Assembly (NCBI GenBank): GCA_025362495.1
Contig: JANYGI010000005.1
Span: 1-64,000, forward strand
Length of the DNA stretch: 64,000 bases
Direction of reading: 5' to 3'
Origin: Byssovorax sp.
GTDB lineage: Bacteria; Myxococcota_A; Polyangia; Polyangiales; Polyangiaceae
Part shown: positions 35,195-44,105 of the stretch, piece by piece
Numbering within the stretch: the first letter of the stretch is position 1
Layout: each line of letters opens with the position of its first letter
Made by a program: the position numbers and the translations under genes
Notes under the pieces: generated by a model
Told to the model about the DNA's origin: nothing
The model's input: the letters and a program-made list of their open reading frames with translations, nothing else
Databases searched by the model: none

Positions 35195-35848
35195 CTATTT
35201 CCCGGCGGCGGCAAACACGTTGATTGCCGTCGCCAGCAGCCAGTGCAGGAGCCATGCGCCCAGGAACGACTCGCCGCGCCAGGCGATCACCGCGAACAGC
35301 AGGCCTCCGCCGATCGACGCGAAGGCCTCGGGCTCCGACTTCGGATAATGAGCCATCACGAAGGGCAGGAGCTGCACGAAGATCGCCACCGATCCGAGGC
35401 GCCGGCCCAGGCCGAAGAGCAGAAAGCCGCGGAAGAAGAACTCCCACGCGAAGCAGTAGAGTCCCCAGCCGAGCGTCGTCGGGATCCAGAGCCACGGCTC
35501 GGTGAGCACGTAGCGGTACGTGGGATACGCGTCGCGGATGGCGGGGATCCGCGCGGCGAAGAAGGCGATTGGCAAGAGCCCGAGGGCGAGGACGCCGAGA
35601 TCGCGACCCCACACGCGAGCGTTGCCGAGGCGGAGGCCATAGGCGTGGAGGCGCTCGTGGAAGCCGCCACGGATCACCAGCGCGGGGACGACCAGGAGCG
35701 CGCCGACGTTGACGGCGAACCAGCCGAAGAGCTGCGCGCGCGGGCCCAGCGAGGGGACGTAGCCGTGAAAATGAACGACCGTGAGCAGCACCGCGGCACA
35801 GAGGAGAATGGACGCCTCGCGGACCGGATCGTCGATCGAGATCTTCAT
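35195..35848 (-). CDS. CPBP-family intramembrane metalloprotease-like protein
   Basis: 217 residues, start at MKISIDDPV. Six or more hydrophobic segments. The CPBP/Abi motifs are in a variant form: WEFFFRGFLLFGL (EExxxR type with Phe at the second position) and FVMAHYPKSEPEAFASIGGGLLFAVIAW containing the His of motif 2. The closing helix WLLHWLLATAINVF carries another His/Asn. CPBP proteins are CAAX-protease relatives; the substrate is unknown. It is divergent from the MFS gene; no ribosome-binding site decides the start beyond GGAG 8 nt upstream. Confidence 0.85.
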   Translation of the reverse strand: MKISIDDPVREASILLCAAVLLTVVHFHGYVPSLGPRAQLFGWFAVNVGALLVVPALVIRGGFHERLHAYGLRLGNARVWGRDLGVLALGLLPIAFFAARIPAIRDAYPTYRYVLTEPWLWIPTTLGWGLYCFAWEFFFRGFLLFGLGRRLGSVAIFVQLLPFVMAHYPKSEPEAFASIGGGLLFAVIAWRGESFLGAWLLHWLLATAINVFAAAGK

Positions 35849-35916
35849 GCTCGCGCTCCGATATACACCTGGACGCGCCGCGCCGCGGGCCACAGAGTGT
35901 CGGCCCCGAGCAAAGC

Positions 35917-37182
35917 ATGGATCACCCCAGAAGAAACGCGGCGGTCCCGTTCATCCTCGTGACTCTGCTCCTCGATACGCTCGGCATCGGCGTGATCGTA
36001 CCGGTGTTGCCCCGCCTGATCGGCAGCTTCCTCCAGGGCGATTTCGAGCGCGCGTCCGCGTATTACGGGGTGTTCATCGCGCTCTACGCGGCGATGCAGT
36101 TCTTCTTCGCGCCGATCCTCGGCGGGCTCAGCGATCGCTTCGGCAGGCGGCCGGTGATCCTCACCTCGCTCGCGGGCGCGGCGGTCGACTACCTCCTGCT
36201 CGCGTTCGCGCCGACGCTGCCATGGCTCTTCGCGGGGCGCGTCTTCTCGGGGATCACCGGCGCGAGCTTCTCCGCGGCCACGGCCTACATCGCCGACGTG
36301 ACGCCGGCGGAGAAGCGGGCGCAGAGCTTCGGGCTGATGGGCGCGGCGTTTGGGCTCGGGTTCATCCTCGGGCCGGCGATCGGCGGCGCGCTCGGCGGGA
36401 TCAGCCTGCGTCTGCCGTTCCTCGTCGCGGCCGGGCTCAACCTGCTGAACTTCGTCTATGGCAGCTTCGTCTTGCCGGAGTCGCTTGCGGCCCCGCACCG
36501 GCGGGCGTTCACGCTCCGTCGCGCCAACCCGCTCTCGGCGATGCGGAACCTCGGTCGCCATCCGGTGCTCTTCGGCCTGACTGCCACGCTGGTGTGCAGC
36601 TACCTCGCGCAGCAGATGCTCCAGACCATCTGGGCGCTCCACACCCAGGCTCGCTTCGGGTGGGAGCCGTACCAGATCGGCGCCTCGCTCGCGGTCGTCG
36701 GCATCTCGGCGGCGGTGGTGCAAGGCGGGTTGATTCGCCTGATCTTGCCGCGCCTGGGCGAGCGCCGCGCCCTGCTGCTGGGGCTCACCGTCAACATCCT
36801 CGGCTATCTGGCCCTCGGCGCCGCCACCCGCGGATGGATGATGTACGCCATCTGCGTGCCATTCGCCCTTGGCGGGCTGGCCGGGCCGGCGACGCAAGCC
36901 ATCCTCTCGCGCGAGGTCGGCCCGTCCGAGCAGGGCGAACTGCAAGGCTCGCTCAGCAGCCTGCAGAGCCTGACAGCCATCCTCGGGCCGCTGCTCGCCA
37001 CGGCGCTCTTCGCGCGATTCGCCGCGCCCACGGCCGTTCCCCACGTCCCCGGAGCCACGTTCTACGCGGCCGCGGCGTTCAACGTCGCCGGCATGCTGCT
37101 CGCGCTGCGCCTTTTCGCGAAGACGCCGCCGCGGCCCGTGACCGGCGCCGATACCGTACCTCCTGCCAGCGTCCCGCACTGA
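35917..37182 (+). CDS. MFS drug-efflux transporter, TetA-like
   Basis: 421 residues with twelve transmembrane segments. Diagnostic motifs are motif A in loop 2-3 ([14 protein letters not shown]), and in helix 5 [19 protein letters not shown] (motif C of antiporters), as in Tet(A)-class proteins. [18 protein letters not shown] at helix 1 is characteristic of the TCR/Tet family. It would export an unknown hydrophobic compound in exchange for protons. The next gene begins 13 bases after its stop, so the two may be co-transcribed. Confidence 0.9.
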   Translation: MDHPRRNAAVPFILVTLLLDTLGIGVIVPVLPRLIGSFLQGDFERASAYYGVFIALYAAMQFFFAPILGGLSDRFGRRPVILTSLAGAAVDYLLLAFAPTLPWLFAGRVFSGITGASFSAATAYIADVTPAEKRAQSFGLMGAAFGLGFILGPAIGGALGGISLRLPFLVAAGLNLLNFVYGSFVLPESLAAPHRRAFTLRRANPLSAMRNLGRHPVLFGLTATLVCSYLAQQMLQTIWALHTQARFGWEPYQIGASLAVVGISAAVVQGGLIRLILPRLGERRALLLGLTVNILGYLALGAATRGWMMYAICVPFALGGLAGPATQAILSREVGPSEQGELQGSLSSLQSLTAILGPLLATALFARFAAPTAVPHVPGATFYAAAAFNVAGMLLALRLFAKTPPRPVTGADTVPPASVPH

Positions 37183-37195
37183 CGCGCTACCGCCG

Positions 37196-37912
37196 ATGAT
37201 CCCCGAGATTCACGCGACCTCGATCCCGGTCGGGCCGATTGTCCTCCACCCGTTTGGCCTCCTCGTCGTGGCCGGGATCATCGTGGCGCACACGGCGCTC
37301 GTGCGCCGCGCGAGGGCGCGGGCCGTCGCGTCGGCGCGGGTGATCGAGGGTTTTGCGATCGCCCTGGGCGCGGGAGGTCTCCTGGTCTCGCTCATCGTCG
37401 ATCGCCTGGCTGGCTCGCTCGGCTCCTTGCCTGCCGCTTCTGGAGCCCTCGTGGCGGGCGCGATATACGGAGCGTCGTTTCGCCTCGATCTGCTCGAGCT
37501 CGGTGATCTCGCGGCCTGGGCGTTCCCGTTCGGCTGGGCCTTCGCGCGCCTCGGCTGCGCGCTCGTCCACGATCACCTCGGGCCCCTCTCGAGCTCGTGG
37601 CTCGCGGTGCGCTTCGCCGCGGGATCGCGGCTCGATCTGGGCCTGATCGAGTGGCTGCTCGTCCCGGTCCTGTTCGCTGCGGTGGAGATCGCGAGGCGCA
37701 CCCGCCGGCCCGGCGCCATGGCCGGGGCGCTGGCGTCGGTCTATGCGTTGATCCGGTTTCCCCTCGATTTCCTGCGTGAAAGCGACGCGCGCCTCGGCGG
37801 CCTCACCGCGGCGCAGTGGGGAACACTCCCCCTCTTCGCGGCGGGCGTCGTCCTGCTCGGGATCGTTTTCACCCGCGCGGCGCCGCCGACTCGGGTATCT
37901 CTCGAAGAATGA
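37196..37912 (+). CDS. Divergent prolipoprotein diacylglyceryl transferase (Lgt) paralogue
   Basis: 238 residues versus about 290 in Lgt, with about seven transmembrane segments. Lgt-like elements: HPFGLLVVAGIIV, FGWAFARLGCALVHDHLG (the Lgt signature RxGNFxNGExxG altered, with Arg kept but the Asn and catalytic-type Glu replaced) and DFLRESDARLGGLTAAQW (the C-terminal Arg/Glu motif kept). The His-Gly-Gly motif appears as ASGALVAG. It is probably a paralogue of altered activity or substrate. Its stop overlaps the next start (ATGA), coupling it to a lipoprotein gene. Confidence 0.75.
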   Translation: MIPEIHATSIPVGPIVLHPFGLLVVAGIIVAHTALVRRARARAVASARVIEGFAIALGAGGLLVSLIVDRLAGSLGSLPAASGALVAGAIYGASFRLDLLELGDLAAWAFPFGWAFARLGCALVHDHLGPLSSSWLAVRFAAGSRLDLGLIEWLLVPVLFAAVEIARRTRRPGAMAGALASVYALIRFPLDFLRESDARLGGLTAAQWGTLPLFAAGVVLLGIVFTRAAPPTRVSLEE

Positions 37913-39546
37913 TCCGATCTGCAATCGCGCTCTCGGCGGCCTCGCTCCTCTCGCTTCCCCTCCTCGCCGGATGCGGCACCGGGACGCTCGGCGGCGCCGA
38001 CACCACCAGCGCGAGCGCGACGACGGGCGCGGGCGGCGGGACGGGCGGAAACGGCGCCGGCAGCAGCGCCAGCGCGACGTCGTCGGGCGCCGGCGGACAC
38101 GGCGGCAGCGCGCCCACGATCCTGCCTTCACCGTTCGACTGGACGGGTATCGTGAGCACGGGACAGAGCCTGTCGGTCGGCGCCACGGGGACCCCCGTCG
38201 TGAGCGTCACCCAGCCGTACAAGAACCTGATGCTCTCCGATGCTTCCCCGGATCCCAAGTACGATGGCCAGGGCGACATGCTCTCGCTCGTCCCGCTCAC
38301 GGCGCCGATCCGGCCGCCCGCGGGCGGCGGGCCGGGCTATCCGAGCAACATCGCCGGAGAGACGCCGAGCGAGGGCACGTCCAACCAGATCTCGGCGCTC
38401 ACCCTCGCTCGCGGAGGCTTCGACACGGTGAGCGTCGCCTCCAACGTGGGTGAGTCGGGACAGAGCATCTCTGTGATCAAGAAGAACGGGACCGGCAAGG
38501 CTTATGCGGCGACGCTCTACGAGGGAGCCGCGATCAAGGCCCTCGCCGCGGCGCAGGGGAAGAGCTTCGGCTACGGCGCGATCCTGCTGACGCACGGCGA
38601 GACCGACGCCAACGACGCGAATTACGCCGCCGAGATAACCCAGCTCCAGGCGGATTACACTGCCGATTTGAAGGCCCTCACCGGACAGCAGCAAGACATT
38701 CCGATGCTGATCTCGCAGCAAGGCACCTTCCCCCTCGATGCCGGGAGCTTCGCGCAATCGACGCTGGCCGAGTGGCAGCTCGGGGTGACTCTGCCTGGCA
38801 AGTTCCTCTGCGTCGGGCCGAAGTACCAGTACGAATACTCCGGGGACAACGTCCACCTCCCCGCCCCGCAGTACCGGCGCCTCGGCGAGAAATACGGCGA
38901 GGTCTACGTCCGCGCGATCCTGATGAAGGAGCCGTGGGCCCCGCTCCAGCCGACTAGCGTGAGCCGCAGCGGCGCGGTGATCACCGTGGATTTCCACGTC
39001 CCCGATCCCCCGCTCGCCTGGGAAGACACGATGTCTCCGCCGCACCAGGAGATCACCAAGCAGTGGGCCGCCGGGAAGGGCTTCGAGGTCGCCGACTCGA
39101 CCGGTGCGCTCACCATCACGAGCGTGGCAATCACCGGGACCTCGGTGGCGATCACGCTCGCCGCGCCCCCAACGGGGCAGAATTTGACGCTGAGCTACGC
39201 GCTGATCCAGGACAAAGCCGGCTATTCGGGCGGCACCGACAACGGCCGTCGCGGGCAGCTCCGCGACTCGGACGCCTTCCTCGGCTACGACGCCGAGGCG
39301 ATCGCCTGCAACGTGCAGATGGGCTCGACCAGCGTCATCGCCGCGACCCCGGGTGGCCTCGCGGCGCGCAGCAGGACGGATGTCGTCACGGGCAGCAGCC
39401 TCGCCAAAGGAGCGGTGGTGATGGCCGACGCGGGCGATACACTGACGCTGAGCCAGCCGTGGACGGGCCCGAGCGGCGTCGTGATGCTGGGGTTCCACGC
39501 CGATCAGCGCAACTACGCGGTCCAGTTCTCGCTCCCGGTGCCCTGA
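37909..39546 (+). CDS. SGNH/sialate O-acetylesterase-like lipoprotein
   Basis: 545 residues. Lipobox LPLLAGC (Cys near 20) is followed by a Ser/Gly/Ala-rich linker (25-65). The SGNH-type hydrolase domain shows IVSTGQSLSVGA (nucleophile Ser in a GQS block), AILLTHGETDANDANYA (the block III-type segment with His and Asp) and YSGDNVHLPAPQY (catalytic Asp/His). This order matches DUF303/SASA carbohydrate acetylesterases. A C-terminal beta domain (about 345-545) may bind sugar. It is likely surface-exposed. Translation is coupled to the Lgt-like gene by ATGA. Confidence 0.82.
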   Translation: MIRSAIALSAASLLSLPLLAGCGTGTLGGADTTSASATTGAGGGTGGNGAGSSASATSSGAGGHGGSAPTILPSPFDWTGIVSTGQSLSVGATGTPVVSVTQPYKNLMLSDASPDPKYDGQGDMLSLVPLTAPIRPPAGGGPGYPSNIAGETPSEGTSNQISALTLARGGFDTVSVASNVGESGQSISVIKKNGTGKAYAATLYEGAAIKALAAAQGKSFGYGAILLTHGETDANDANYAAEITQLQADYTADLKALTGQQQDIPMLISQQGTFPLDAGSFAQSTLAEWQLGVTLPGKFLCVGPKYQYEYSGDNVHLPAPQYRRLGEKYGEVYVRAILMKEPWAPLQPTSVSRSGAVITVDFHVPDPPLAWEDTMSPPHQEITKQWAAGKGFEVADSTGALTITSVAITGTSVAITLAAPPTGQNLTLSYALIQDKAGYSGGTDNGRRGQLRDSDAFLGYDAEAIACNVQMGSTSVIAATPGGLAARSRTDVVTGSSLAKGAVVMADAGDTLTLSQPWTGPSGVVMLGFHADQRNYAVQFSLPVP

Positions 39547-39574
39547 TTGCACCAATGACCCTCCTGGAGGATCG

Positions 39575-39982
39575 ATGAAAGCTCACCTTCGCGTCGCCCG
39601 CGCCATGGACCACCTCGACGAGATCCTCCGCTTTTACCGCGACGGCCTCGGCTTCGAGGTCGTCGGCGAGTTCCACGATCACGAGGGCTTCGACGGCGTC
39701 ATGCTCGGCCACGCGGGGTTGCCGTATCACTTCGAATTCACGCGCGAGCGCGGGGCGACGGCCGGGCGCGCGCCGAACGCGGAGAATTTACTGGTGTTCT
39801 ATTTGCCGGAGGCAGCGGTGTGGCAGAGCGCGGTTGATCGGCTGGAAGCGCTGGGAGTCGCGGCGGTGAGGTCGCACAATCCTTACTGGGATCGCGCGGG
39901 GAAGACGTACGAAGACGCGGACGGGTATCGCGTGGTGCTGTGTCGGAACGGGTGGGAGAACAAGCCGGTCGCGGTGGGGTGA
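39575..39982 (+). CDS. VOC/glyoxalase-superfamily protein
   Basis: 135 residues, a single-chain vicinal-oxygen-chelate fold with two beta-alpha-beta-beta-beta modules: HLRVARAMDHLDEILRFYRDGLGFEVVGEF and NPYWDRAGKTYEDADGYRVVLC. Potential metal ligands are His near 4, His/Glu around FEFTRE and Glu in the second module. It resembles the YycE-like group of unknown function. The start has an excellent Shine-Dalgarno sequence (CTGGAGGATCG before ATG). Confidence 0.88.
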   Translation: MKAHLRVARAMDHLDEILRFYRDGLGFEVVGEFHDHEGFDGVMLGHAGLPYHFEFTRERGATAGRAPNAENLLVFYLPEAAVWQSAVDRLEALGVAAVRSHNPYWDRAGKTYEDADGYRVVLCRNGWENKPVAVG

Positions 39983-40017
39983 GATGGCTTTGAAGCGCTC
40001 GATCCGACGTGGGGGAA

Positions 40018-40328
40018 TCAGCCTCGCTTGAGGCGTTCGATCTCGGCCAGCGCGTCGGCGAGGCGGCGCTCCGCCTCGTCCAGCCTCGATTCAAGCCGCG
40101 CGATCCGCTCCGCTACATCTCGATCGGCACATCGTCCGGCAAGACGCGCCACTCGGAGCTACCGCCGATGACTCGACGCACGAGCGCCTCCGAGGTGGAG
40201 TCCCCCGAGGGCAGCAAAGCGATGGCGCGCGCTCGCTCGACCGGGCTCATCTGCTCCCATTGCTCGTGCGTAGGGGCACGCGGATCGTTGAGGTCGAAGA
40301 CATAGCCGGTCGGGATGTGCTGGACCAC
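40018..40328 (-). pseudogene. Uma2-family-like gene, frameshifted and shortened
   Basis: From a GTG at 40328 (6 nt after a TATGCT box) the protein opens with the Uma2 N-terminal pattern GYVFDLNDPRAPTHEQWEQM then SPVERARAIALLPS. It stops at a TAG (40113-40115) after DDVPIEM. In another frame the sequence continues ERIARLESRLDEAERRLADA then LAEIERLKRG and a TGA at 40018, the coiled-coil tail typical of Uma2 proteins. The length is 311 nt, not a multiple of three. The PD-(D/E)XK-like core expected between the two is absent, so there is both a deletion and a frameshift. Confidence 0.6.
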
Positions 40329-40378
40329 GGCGAGAGCATAGCCGATCCAGCGCGCGTTTCCTCGCGTCCGACCGACCT

Positions 40379-40792
40379 TCACGGCCACCCGAAGATCAGC
40401 GAGCAACAGAGCCCCAGCGACGCGCTCGTGAAGTTCACGGCGAGGGACCACAGCAACGCTCGACGCAGCCCGAACGCCCTCAGGTAGATTGCCTCGACGC
40501 CCACGGCAAAGCCCTCACAGCACGCCGCGAGCACGATCCACCGGAACGCCCCGCTCCAGACCAGGCCCATTCCCCGCTGCGCCATCCACGCAAAAAGCCT
40601 CTCCACCAGCGGTGGGATCACGAACGTCACCACAGGATGGGTGATCGCGCTCGCCCCGAACCCGATCGCCGCGGCGCGGACAAGCGAGGGCTTCACGGCG
40701 AGATGGCGCCGCAAGACAACCACGTAGAGCGGGATCTCCACGGTCTGGGTGAAGGCGAAGATCGCCGCCCACTGCAGGAGCGTCGCCCGCAT
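40379..40792 (-). CDS. Small polytopic membrane protein
   Basis: 137 residues with about four transmembrane helices: AAIFAFTQTVEIPLYVVVL, AAAIGFGASAITHPVVTFVI, FRWIVLAACCEGFAVGV and ALLWSLAVNFTSASLGLCC. No family name can be given. The His-Pro in helix 2 and the Glu-Gly in helix 3 are the polar features inside the membrane. The start lies seven bases after the stop of the larger membrane protein upstream, so they form an operon. Confidence 0.75.
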   Translation of the reverse strand: MRATLLQWAAIFAFTQTVEIPLYVVVLRRHLAVKPSLVRAAAIGFGASAITHPVVTFVIPPLVERLFAWMAQRGMGLVWSGAFRWIVLAACCEGFAVGVEAIYLRAFGLRRALLWSLAVNFTSASLGLCCSLIFGWP

Positions 40793-40799
40793 CAACCCA

Positions 40800-41870
40800 T
40801 CACGCGACGATGGCGGGTAGGGCGCGCGGTCGCCCGACTGGCACGCGCAGCCCCGATTCGGCCCAGAGCAGCGACGCCGCCACCAGCTCGAGATAGCCGT
40901 GGAAGAAGGCCAGATCGATGTACCGATCCCGCGCCTCGCCGATGCCGCGCCAGAACGCCCAGCACGCGAGGGCGAGCATGCCAATCAGCGCCAGCCACAG
41001 GATTACTCCGCCGACATCGACCCTGAGCGCGCGGAGGCTCTGCGCGAAGGAGCGCGGCGTCGGGCTGGGGCGATCGTCCTCGGGCATCAAGCGCAGCCAC
41101 ACGAGGTAGTGAGCCGACTGGCCGAAGGCGTAGAGCATGAAGAAGCGAGGCACGAGCGGGCCTGTGAGCACCGGGCTCGAGCTCCAGGCGAGGCGATGGA
41201 GATCGAGGCCAGTCCACGACGCACGGAGGCCGCCGGTGAGCGCGGGGATCACATCGACGCTGCCGGCGAGGATCAGCGCGCAGCCCGCGGCGAAGAGCGC
41301 GAGCGGCGCCCAGTGAAGCCTCGATTCGCGTCGACGCCACGCCCACCACAGGCCGACGCCGACGAGGTTGTGGAGGTGCACGAACGCGAGATCGGCCTTC
41401 CATCCGGCCCACTGCGCGAGCGCGAAGAGCGCGCCCACCACCGCGACGCCGAGCGCGCGCCGGGGCAGCGACGCCCGCGCGAGCATGAGCGCGACGACCG
41501 CGCCGGCGAGGGCGCCGCGCACCCCGAGGCCGAGCGCCCCGGCGATCACCGCGCCGCCGATCACCACCAGGATCCACGGCCGCCGGTGCAGCCGCGGGCG
41601 CGCCACGAGATAGCGTACATCCGACACGATGTGCGGGATGCCCCAGAGCAGCGGGCCAACCGCGATCACCCAGACTGGCAGCGCGCAGGCGGCGACGAAG
41701 GCCGAGGCGAGCACCAGCGACGCCACGATGGCCACGCGCGGCTCGCGCGCGACGACGAGGTGGCGCGCGCCGGGGATCAGCGTGAGCGTGCGGAGCAGGC
41801 GCGATCGCACGGCGTCGAGAGGCCTGATCAGGCCTCCGAGCGGCGGCGCGGCGATCGCCCAGAGGCCCAC
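40800..41870 (-). CDS. Polytopic membrane protein of unknown function
   Basis: 356 residues from a GTG four bases after the stop of the small upstream gene; longer in-frame extensions into that gene are unlikely because their composition is Arg/Pro junk. About nine transmembrane segments. Polar features in helices or loops: LLWGIPHIVSDVRYLVARPRLHRR, AFVHLHNLVGVGLWW, FMLYAFGQSAHYLVWLRLMPEDDRP, LAFFHGYLELVAASLLW. The recurring His in helices suggests a heme- or metal-handling or beta-carotene 15,15'-dioxygenase (Brp/Blh)-like fold; this is a guess. Confidence 0.75.
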   Translation of the reverse strand: MGLWAIAAPPLGGLIRPLDAVRSRLLRTLTLIPGARHLVVAREPRVAIVASLVLASAFVAACALPVWVIAVGPLLWGIPHIVSDVRYLVARPRLHRRPWILVVIGGAVIAGALGLGVRGALAGAVVALMLARASLPRRALGVAVVGALFALAQWAGWKADLAFVHLHNLVGVGLWWAWRRRESRLHWAPLALFAAGCALILAGSVDVIPALTGGLRASWTGLDLHRLAWSSSPVLTGPLVPRFFMLYAFGQSAHYLVWLRLMPEDDRPSPTPRSFAQSLRALRVDVGGVILWLALIGMLALACWAFWRGIGEARDRYIDLAFFHGYLELVAASLLWAESGLRVPVGRPRALPAIVA

Positions 41871-41874
41871 GCGC

Positions 41875-42081
41875 TCAGCCGGGCGGCGGGAGATTCTGGG
41901 GCGGCGTCGGCGGCGTGGGAGGCGTCGGCGCGACGGCGGACATCGTCGGCGCGACGGGAGGCACGGGATCAACCGGGCGCTTGGCGCCGCCGAGGCAAGC
42001 GTCTTTGCCGGCGAGCGCCGCGCCGACGAGAACGAACCAGCCATAGCGCGACGCGTTCCACCACGAAACATTGCGAGCCAT
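41875..42081 (-). CDS. Small membrane-anchored Pro-rich protein
   Basis: 68 residues, supported by AGGAGG nine bases before the ATG at 42081. One transmembrane stretch (YGWFVLVGAALAGKDACLGG) is followed by a periplasm- or cytoplasm-facing tail of Thr-Pro-Pro repeats. The following membrane-protein gene starts four bases after its stop. Upstream, a 22-codon frame at 42086-42154 (MDGPLSDLDAAQRPIDEALQ...) ends on top of the Shine-Dalgarno sequence and could be a leader peptide; there is no independent evidence for it. Confidence 0.65.
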   Translation of the reverse strand: MARNVSWWNASRYGWFVLVGAALAGKDACLGGAKRPVDPVPPVAPTMSAVAPTPPTPPTPPQNLPPPG

Positions 42082-42231
42082 CGAATCAGGCCTCCTGCAG
42101 CGCTTCATCGATCGGGCGCTGCGCGGCGTCCAGATCGGATAGTGGCCCGTCCATCGCGGCGTCGGCCGCCGCGCGGCGCCTCCGGGAGAGGCGCGGCGCG
42201 CGGTGCGAGGAGCCATCGCTCCAGGGAGCGA

Positions 42232-42786
42232 CTACTTGACGTTGTACTGCAGATCGACGTCGTCGACCTCGGTGCCCGAGAACGCCTGGGTGATCGTACA
42301 GGTCGGGATCGCCGTGGTGCAGGTGGTACCCGAGCACACGAATGAGCTCGTGGTGACGCCCGTCCCGCCGATGCTCTTGCCGTCGAGAGTCACGTTGATC
42401 ACCACGTCGACCGTCGCCGTGCGCTTGGTCTGCGACGCGTCATCCATGTCGAACTCGACGTCGACCTTGGTCGAGGTGAACGAGATGCCGGTGTCGGTCT
42501 GCTTGCCCTGGAGCGTGGCCGCGCCGAGGTCCAGGAAGTAGTTCGCGCTGGCGTCGGTCGTCATCACCCACGTCGCCGAGGCGAGCGCGGTGTCCGAGTC
42601 GCTCTTGGTGTTCGGATCCGGGCCGGTGACGGGGAAGCAGCCGCTCGACTTCGAGCCGTTCTGGAACTCCATCTTGTACACGCGGTAGTCGCCGGGCTTG
42701 AGCGCGTTGCCGCAACCCGCGATCATCGGAGCGCCAAGGGCCATGAAGCCAACCAGCGCACAGAATCGAGCCATCTTCGTCGCCAT
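42232..42786 (-). CDS. Predicted lipoprotein
   Basis: 184 residues from the ATG at 42786 (GGAGA Shine-Dalgarno sequence seven bases upstream). Signal peptide with lipobox APMIAGC (Cys near 25). The mature domain is beta-rich: YRVYKMEFQNGSKSSGCFPV, WVMTTDASANYFLDLG, ISFTSTKVDVEFDMDD, VDVVINVTLDG, and a closing region with two Cys pairs (VCSGTTCTTAIPTC). No family is recognised. It lies 101 bp downstream of the Cys-rich lipoprotein gene, with a hairpin between. Confidence 0.8.
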   Translation of the reverse strand: MATKMARFCALVGFMALGAPMIAGCGNALKPGDYRVYKMEFQNGSKSSGCFPVTGPDPNTKSDSDTALASATWVMTTDASANYFLDLGAATLQGKQTDTGISFTSTKVDVEFDMDDASQTKRTATVDVVINVTLDGKSIGGTGVTTSSFVCSGTTCTTAIPTCTITQAFSGTEVDDVDLQYNVK

Positions 42787-42829
42787 ATCCAAGTCTCCTG
42801 TCGAAACCAAACCAAGGTGTCTGGGGGGC

Positions 42830-42851
42830 GGCGGAGCGAAGTGGCTCCGCC
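42830..42851 (-). terminator. Intergenic hairpin between two lipoprotein genes
   Basis: GGCGGAGC (42830-42837), a 6-nt loop, and GCTCCGCC (42844-42851): a perfect 8-bp GC-rich stem. It follows the Cys-rich gene by 36 bp and precedes the next gene by 43 bp. It lacks a U-tract, so it may be a weak terminator or an mRNA-processing/stability element. Confidence 0.45.
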
Positions 42852-42887
42852 GTGGAAATGCGGCCAGAGCCGCTCCCGCCGGGGAAA

Positions 42888-43982
42888 TCAGGGGCACTGC
42901 GTGGCGCAGGCGAACGTCGCGACCTCGGTGACGCACATGGCGTCCCACTTCGTGCTGCAGCAGAACGCGTCTTGCGCGCAGACGCAGGTCTTCATCGCGG
43001 CGTTGGTGCAGCCAACCGTGGTGTGCGCCGTGCAGCAGTCGCCGACGCCCGTCGTCGCGGGCCCGCAGACGCTGTTGGTGCATGCGTTGTTGCAGCACTG
43101 CGCGTTGGTGGAGCAGGCGACGCCGTCGGCCTTGCAGACCGGGCCCGAGCCGCAAACGCCGTTCATGCAGGTGTTGCCAGTGCAGCACTCCGCGTCCGTC
43201 CCGCAGGCGCCGCCCTTGGGCTTGCACACGCCGCAGCTGTTGTTGATGCAGGTGTTACCGGCGCAGCACTCGGCGCTGGTGGTGCAATCGTTCCCGGCGG
43301 GGAGGCAGCCACCGCAGGTGCCGTTGACGCAGGACTTGCCGCAGCAATCCGCGTTGCCGTTGCAGACCTCGCCCGCGGGCAGGCACGCCGCGCACATGCC
43401 AGCGACGCAGAACTTCCCGCCGCAGCACTGGCCCGCGTCGGTGCAAGCGCCGCCGATCGGCGCGCAGCACTGGCTGTTCTGACAGGTGGTGCCGTTGCAG
43501 CAGGCGCTGTTGCCCGCGCCGCACTCGCTGCCGACGCTGGAGCAGTGCTCGCAGACACCGCCGTTGCAGATGTTGGAGCAGCAGTCGCTCGCGAGCGTGC
43601 AGGTCGCCGCGTCGCCGAGGCACGAACCGCAGGAGTTGTTGTAGCAAGTGAGGCCGTTGCAGCAGCCGTCCGGCCCGCAGGCTTGCCCCTTGCCGCCGCA
43701 GGCCGTGCACACCTGGTTGGCGCAGGCGCCGCTGCAGCACTCCGCGAAGGCCTGACAGGCCGTGCCGCCGGCCTTGCAGCTGCCGCCGCTCGACGTCGTC
43801 GTGCCGCTGGGATCGCCGCCGCCCATCGAGGCGCCGGTGCTGAGGGTGCCGGACGATACGTCGCTCCCGCCGGCGCCGGTCGAGCCAGTGAGCGGGTTCG
43901 GGTGGCTGCCGCACGCGGCCGTGGAGGCCATCGCCAGCGCGGCGAGGACGAAGACAAAGTTGAGAATGCTGGGGCGTTTCAT
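42888..43982 (-). CDS. Cysteine-rich repeat lipoprotein
   Basis: 364 residues from the ATG at 43982 (GAGG upstream). Lipobox AMASTAAC (Cys near 24), then a Gly/Ser/Thr-rich linker (25-70). Residues 70-305 are nine tandem six-Cys modules of about 25-28 residues with the pattern C-x2-C-x3-7-C-x5-CC-x3-C-x4-C, for example CLPAGEVCNGNADCCGKSC. The C-terminal 60 residues are a different Cys module common in Myxococcota secreted proteins (GDCCTAHTTVGC, CVCAQDAFCCSTKWDAMC, ending CATQC). This is a heavily disulfide-bonded, probably cell-surface adhesive or scaffold protein. Function unknown. Confidence 0.85.
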   Translation of the reverse strand: MKRPSILNFVFVLAALAMASTAACGSHPNPLTGSTGAGGSDVSSGTLSTGASMGGGDPSGTTTSSGGSCKAGGTACQAFAECCSGACANQVCTACGGKGQACGPDGCCNGLTCYNNSCGSCLGDAATCTLASDCCSNICNGGVCEHCSSVGSECGAGNSACCNGTTCQNSQCCAPIGGACTDAGQCCGGKFCVAGMCAACLPAGEVCNGNADCCGKSCVNGTCGGCLPAGNDCTTSAECCAGNTCINNSCGVCKPKGGACGTDAECCTGNTCMNGVCGSGPVCKADGVACSTNAQCCNNACTNSVCGPATTGVGDCCTAHTTVGCTNAAMKTCVCAQDAFCCSTKWDAMCVTEVATFACATQCP

Positions 43983-44105
43983 GTGAACCTCGGCGAGAAA
44001 AGAGGAAGCTACGCGACCGTTCGGCCGCAAGGTCGCCGATCGCGTCAGCGAGGCCACCACCCGCGCCGCGCCCTTGGACGTGGGCGCCCGGCAACAGATT
44101 CTTCC

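Noticed and set aside
40800-42071. Extended start for the membrane protein at 42071
   Set aside because: The added 67 residues are Arg/Pro-rich and overlap a small gene with an ideal ribosome-binding site; the GTG at 41870 begins the hydrophobic protein.
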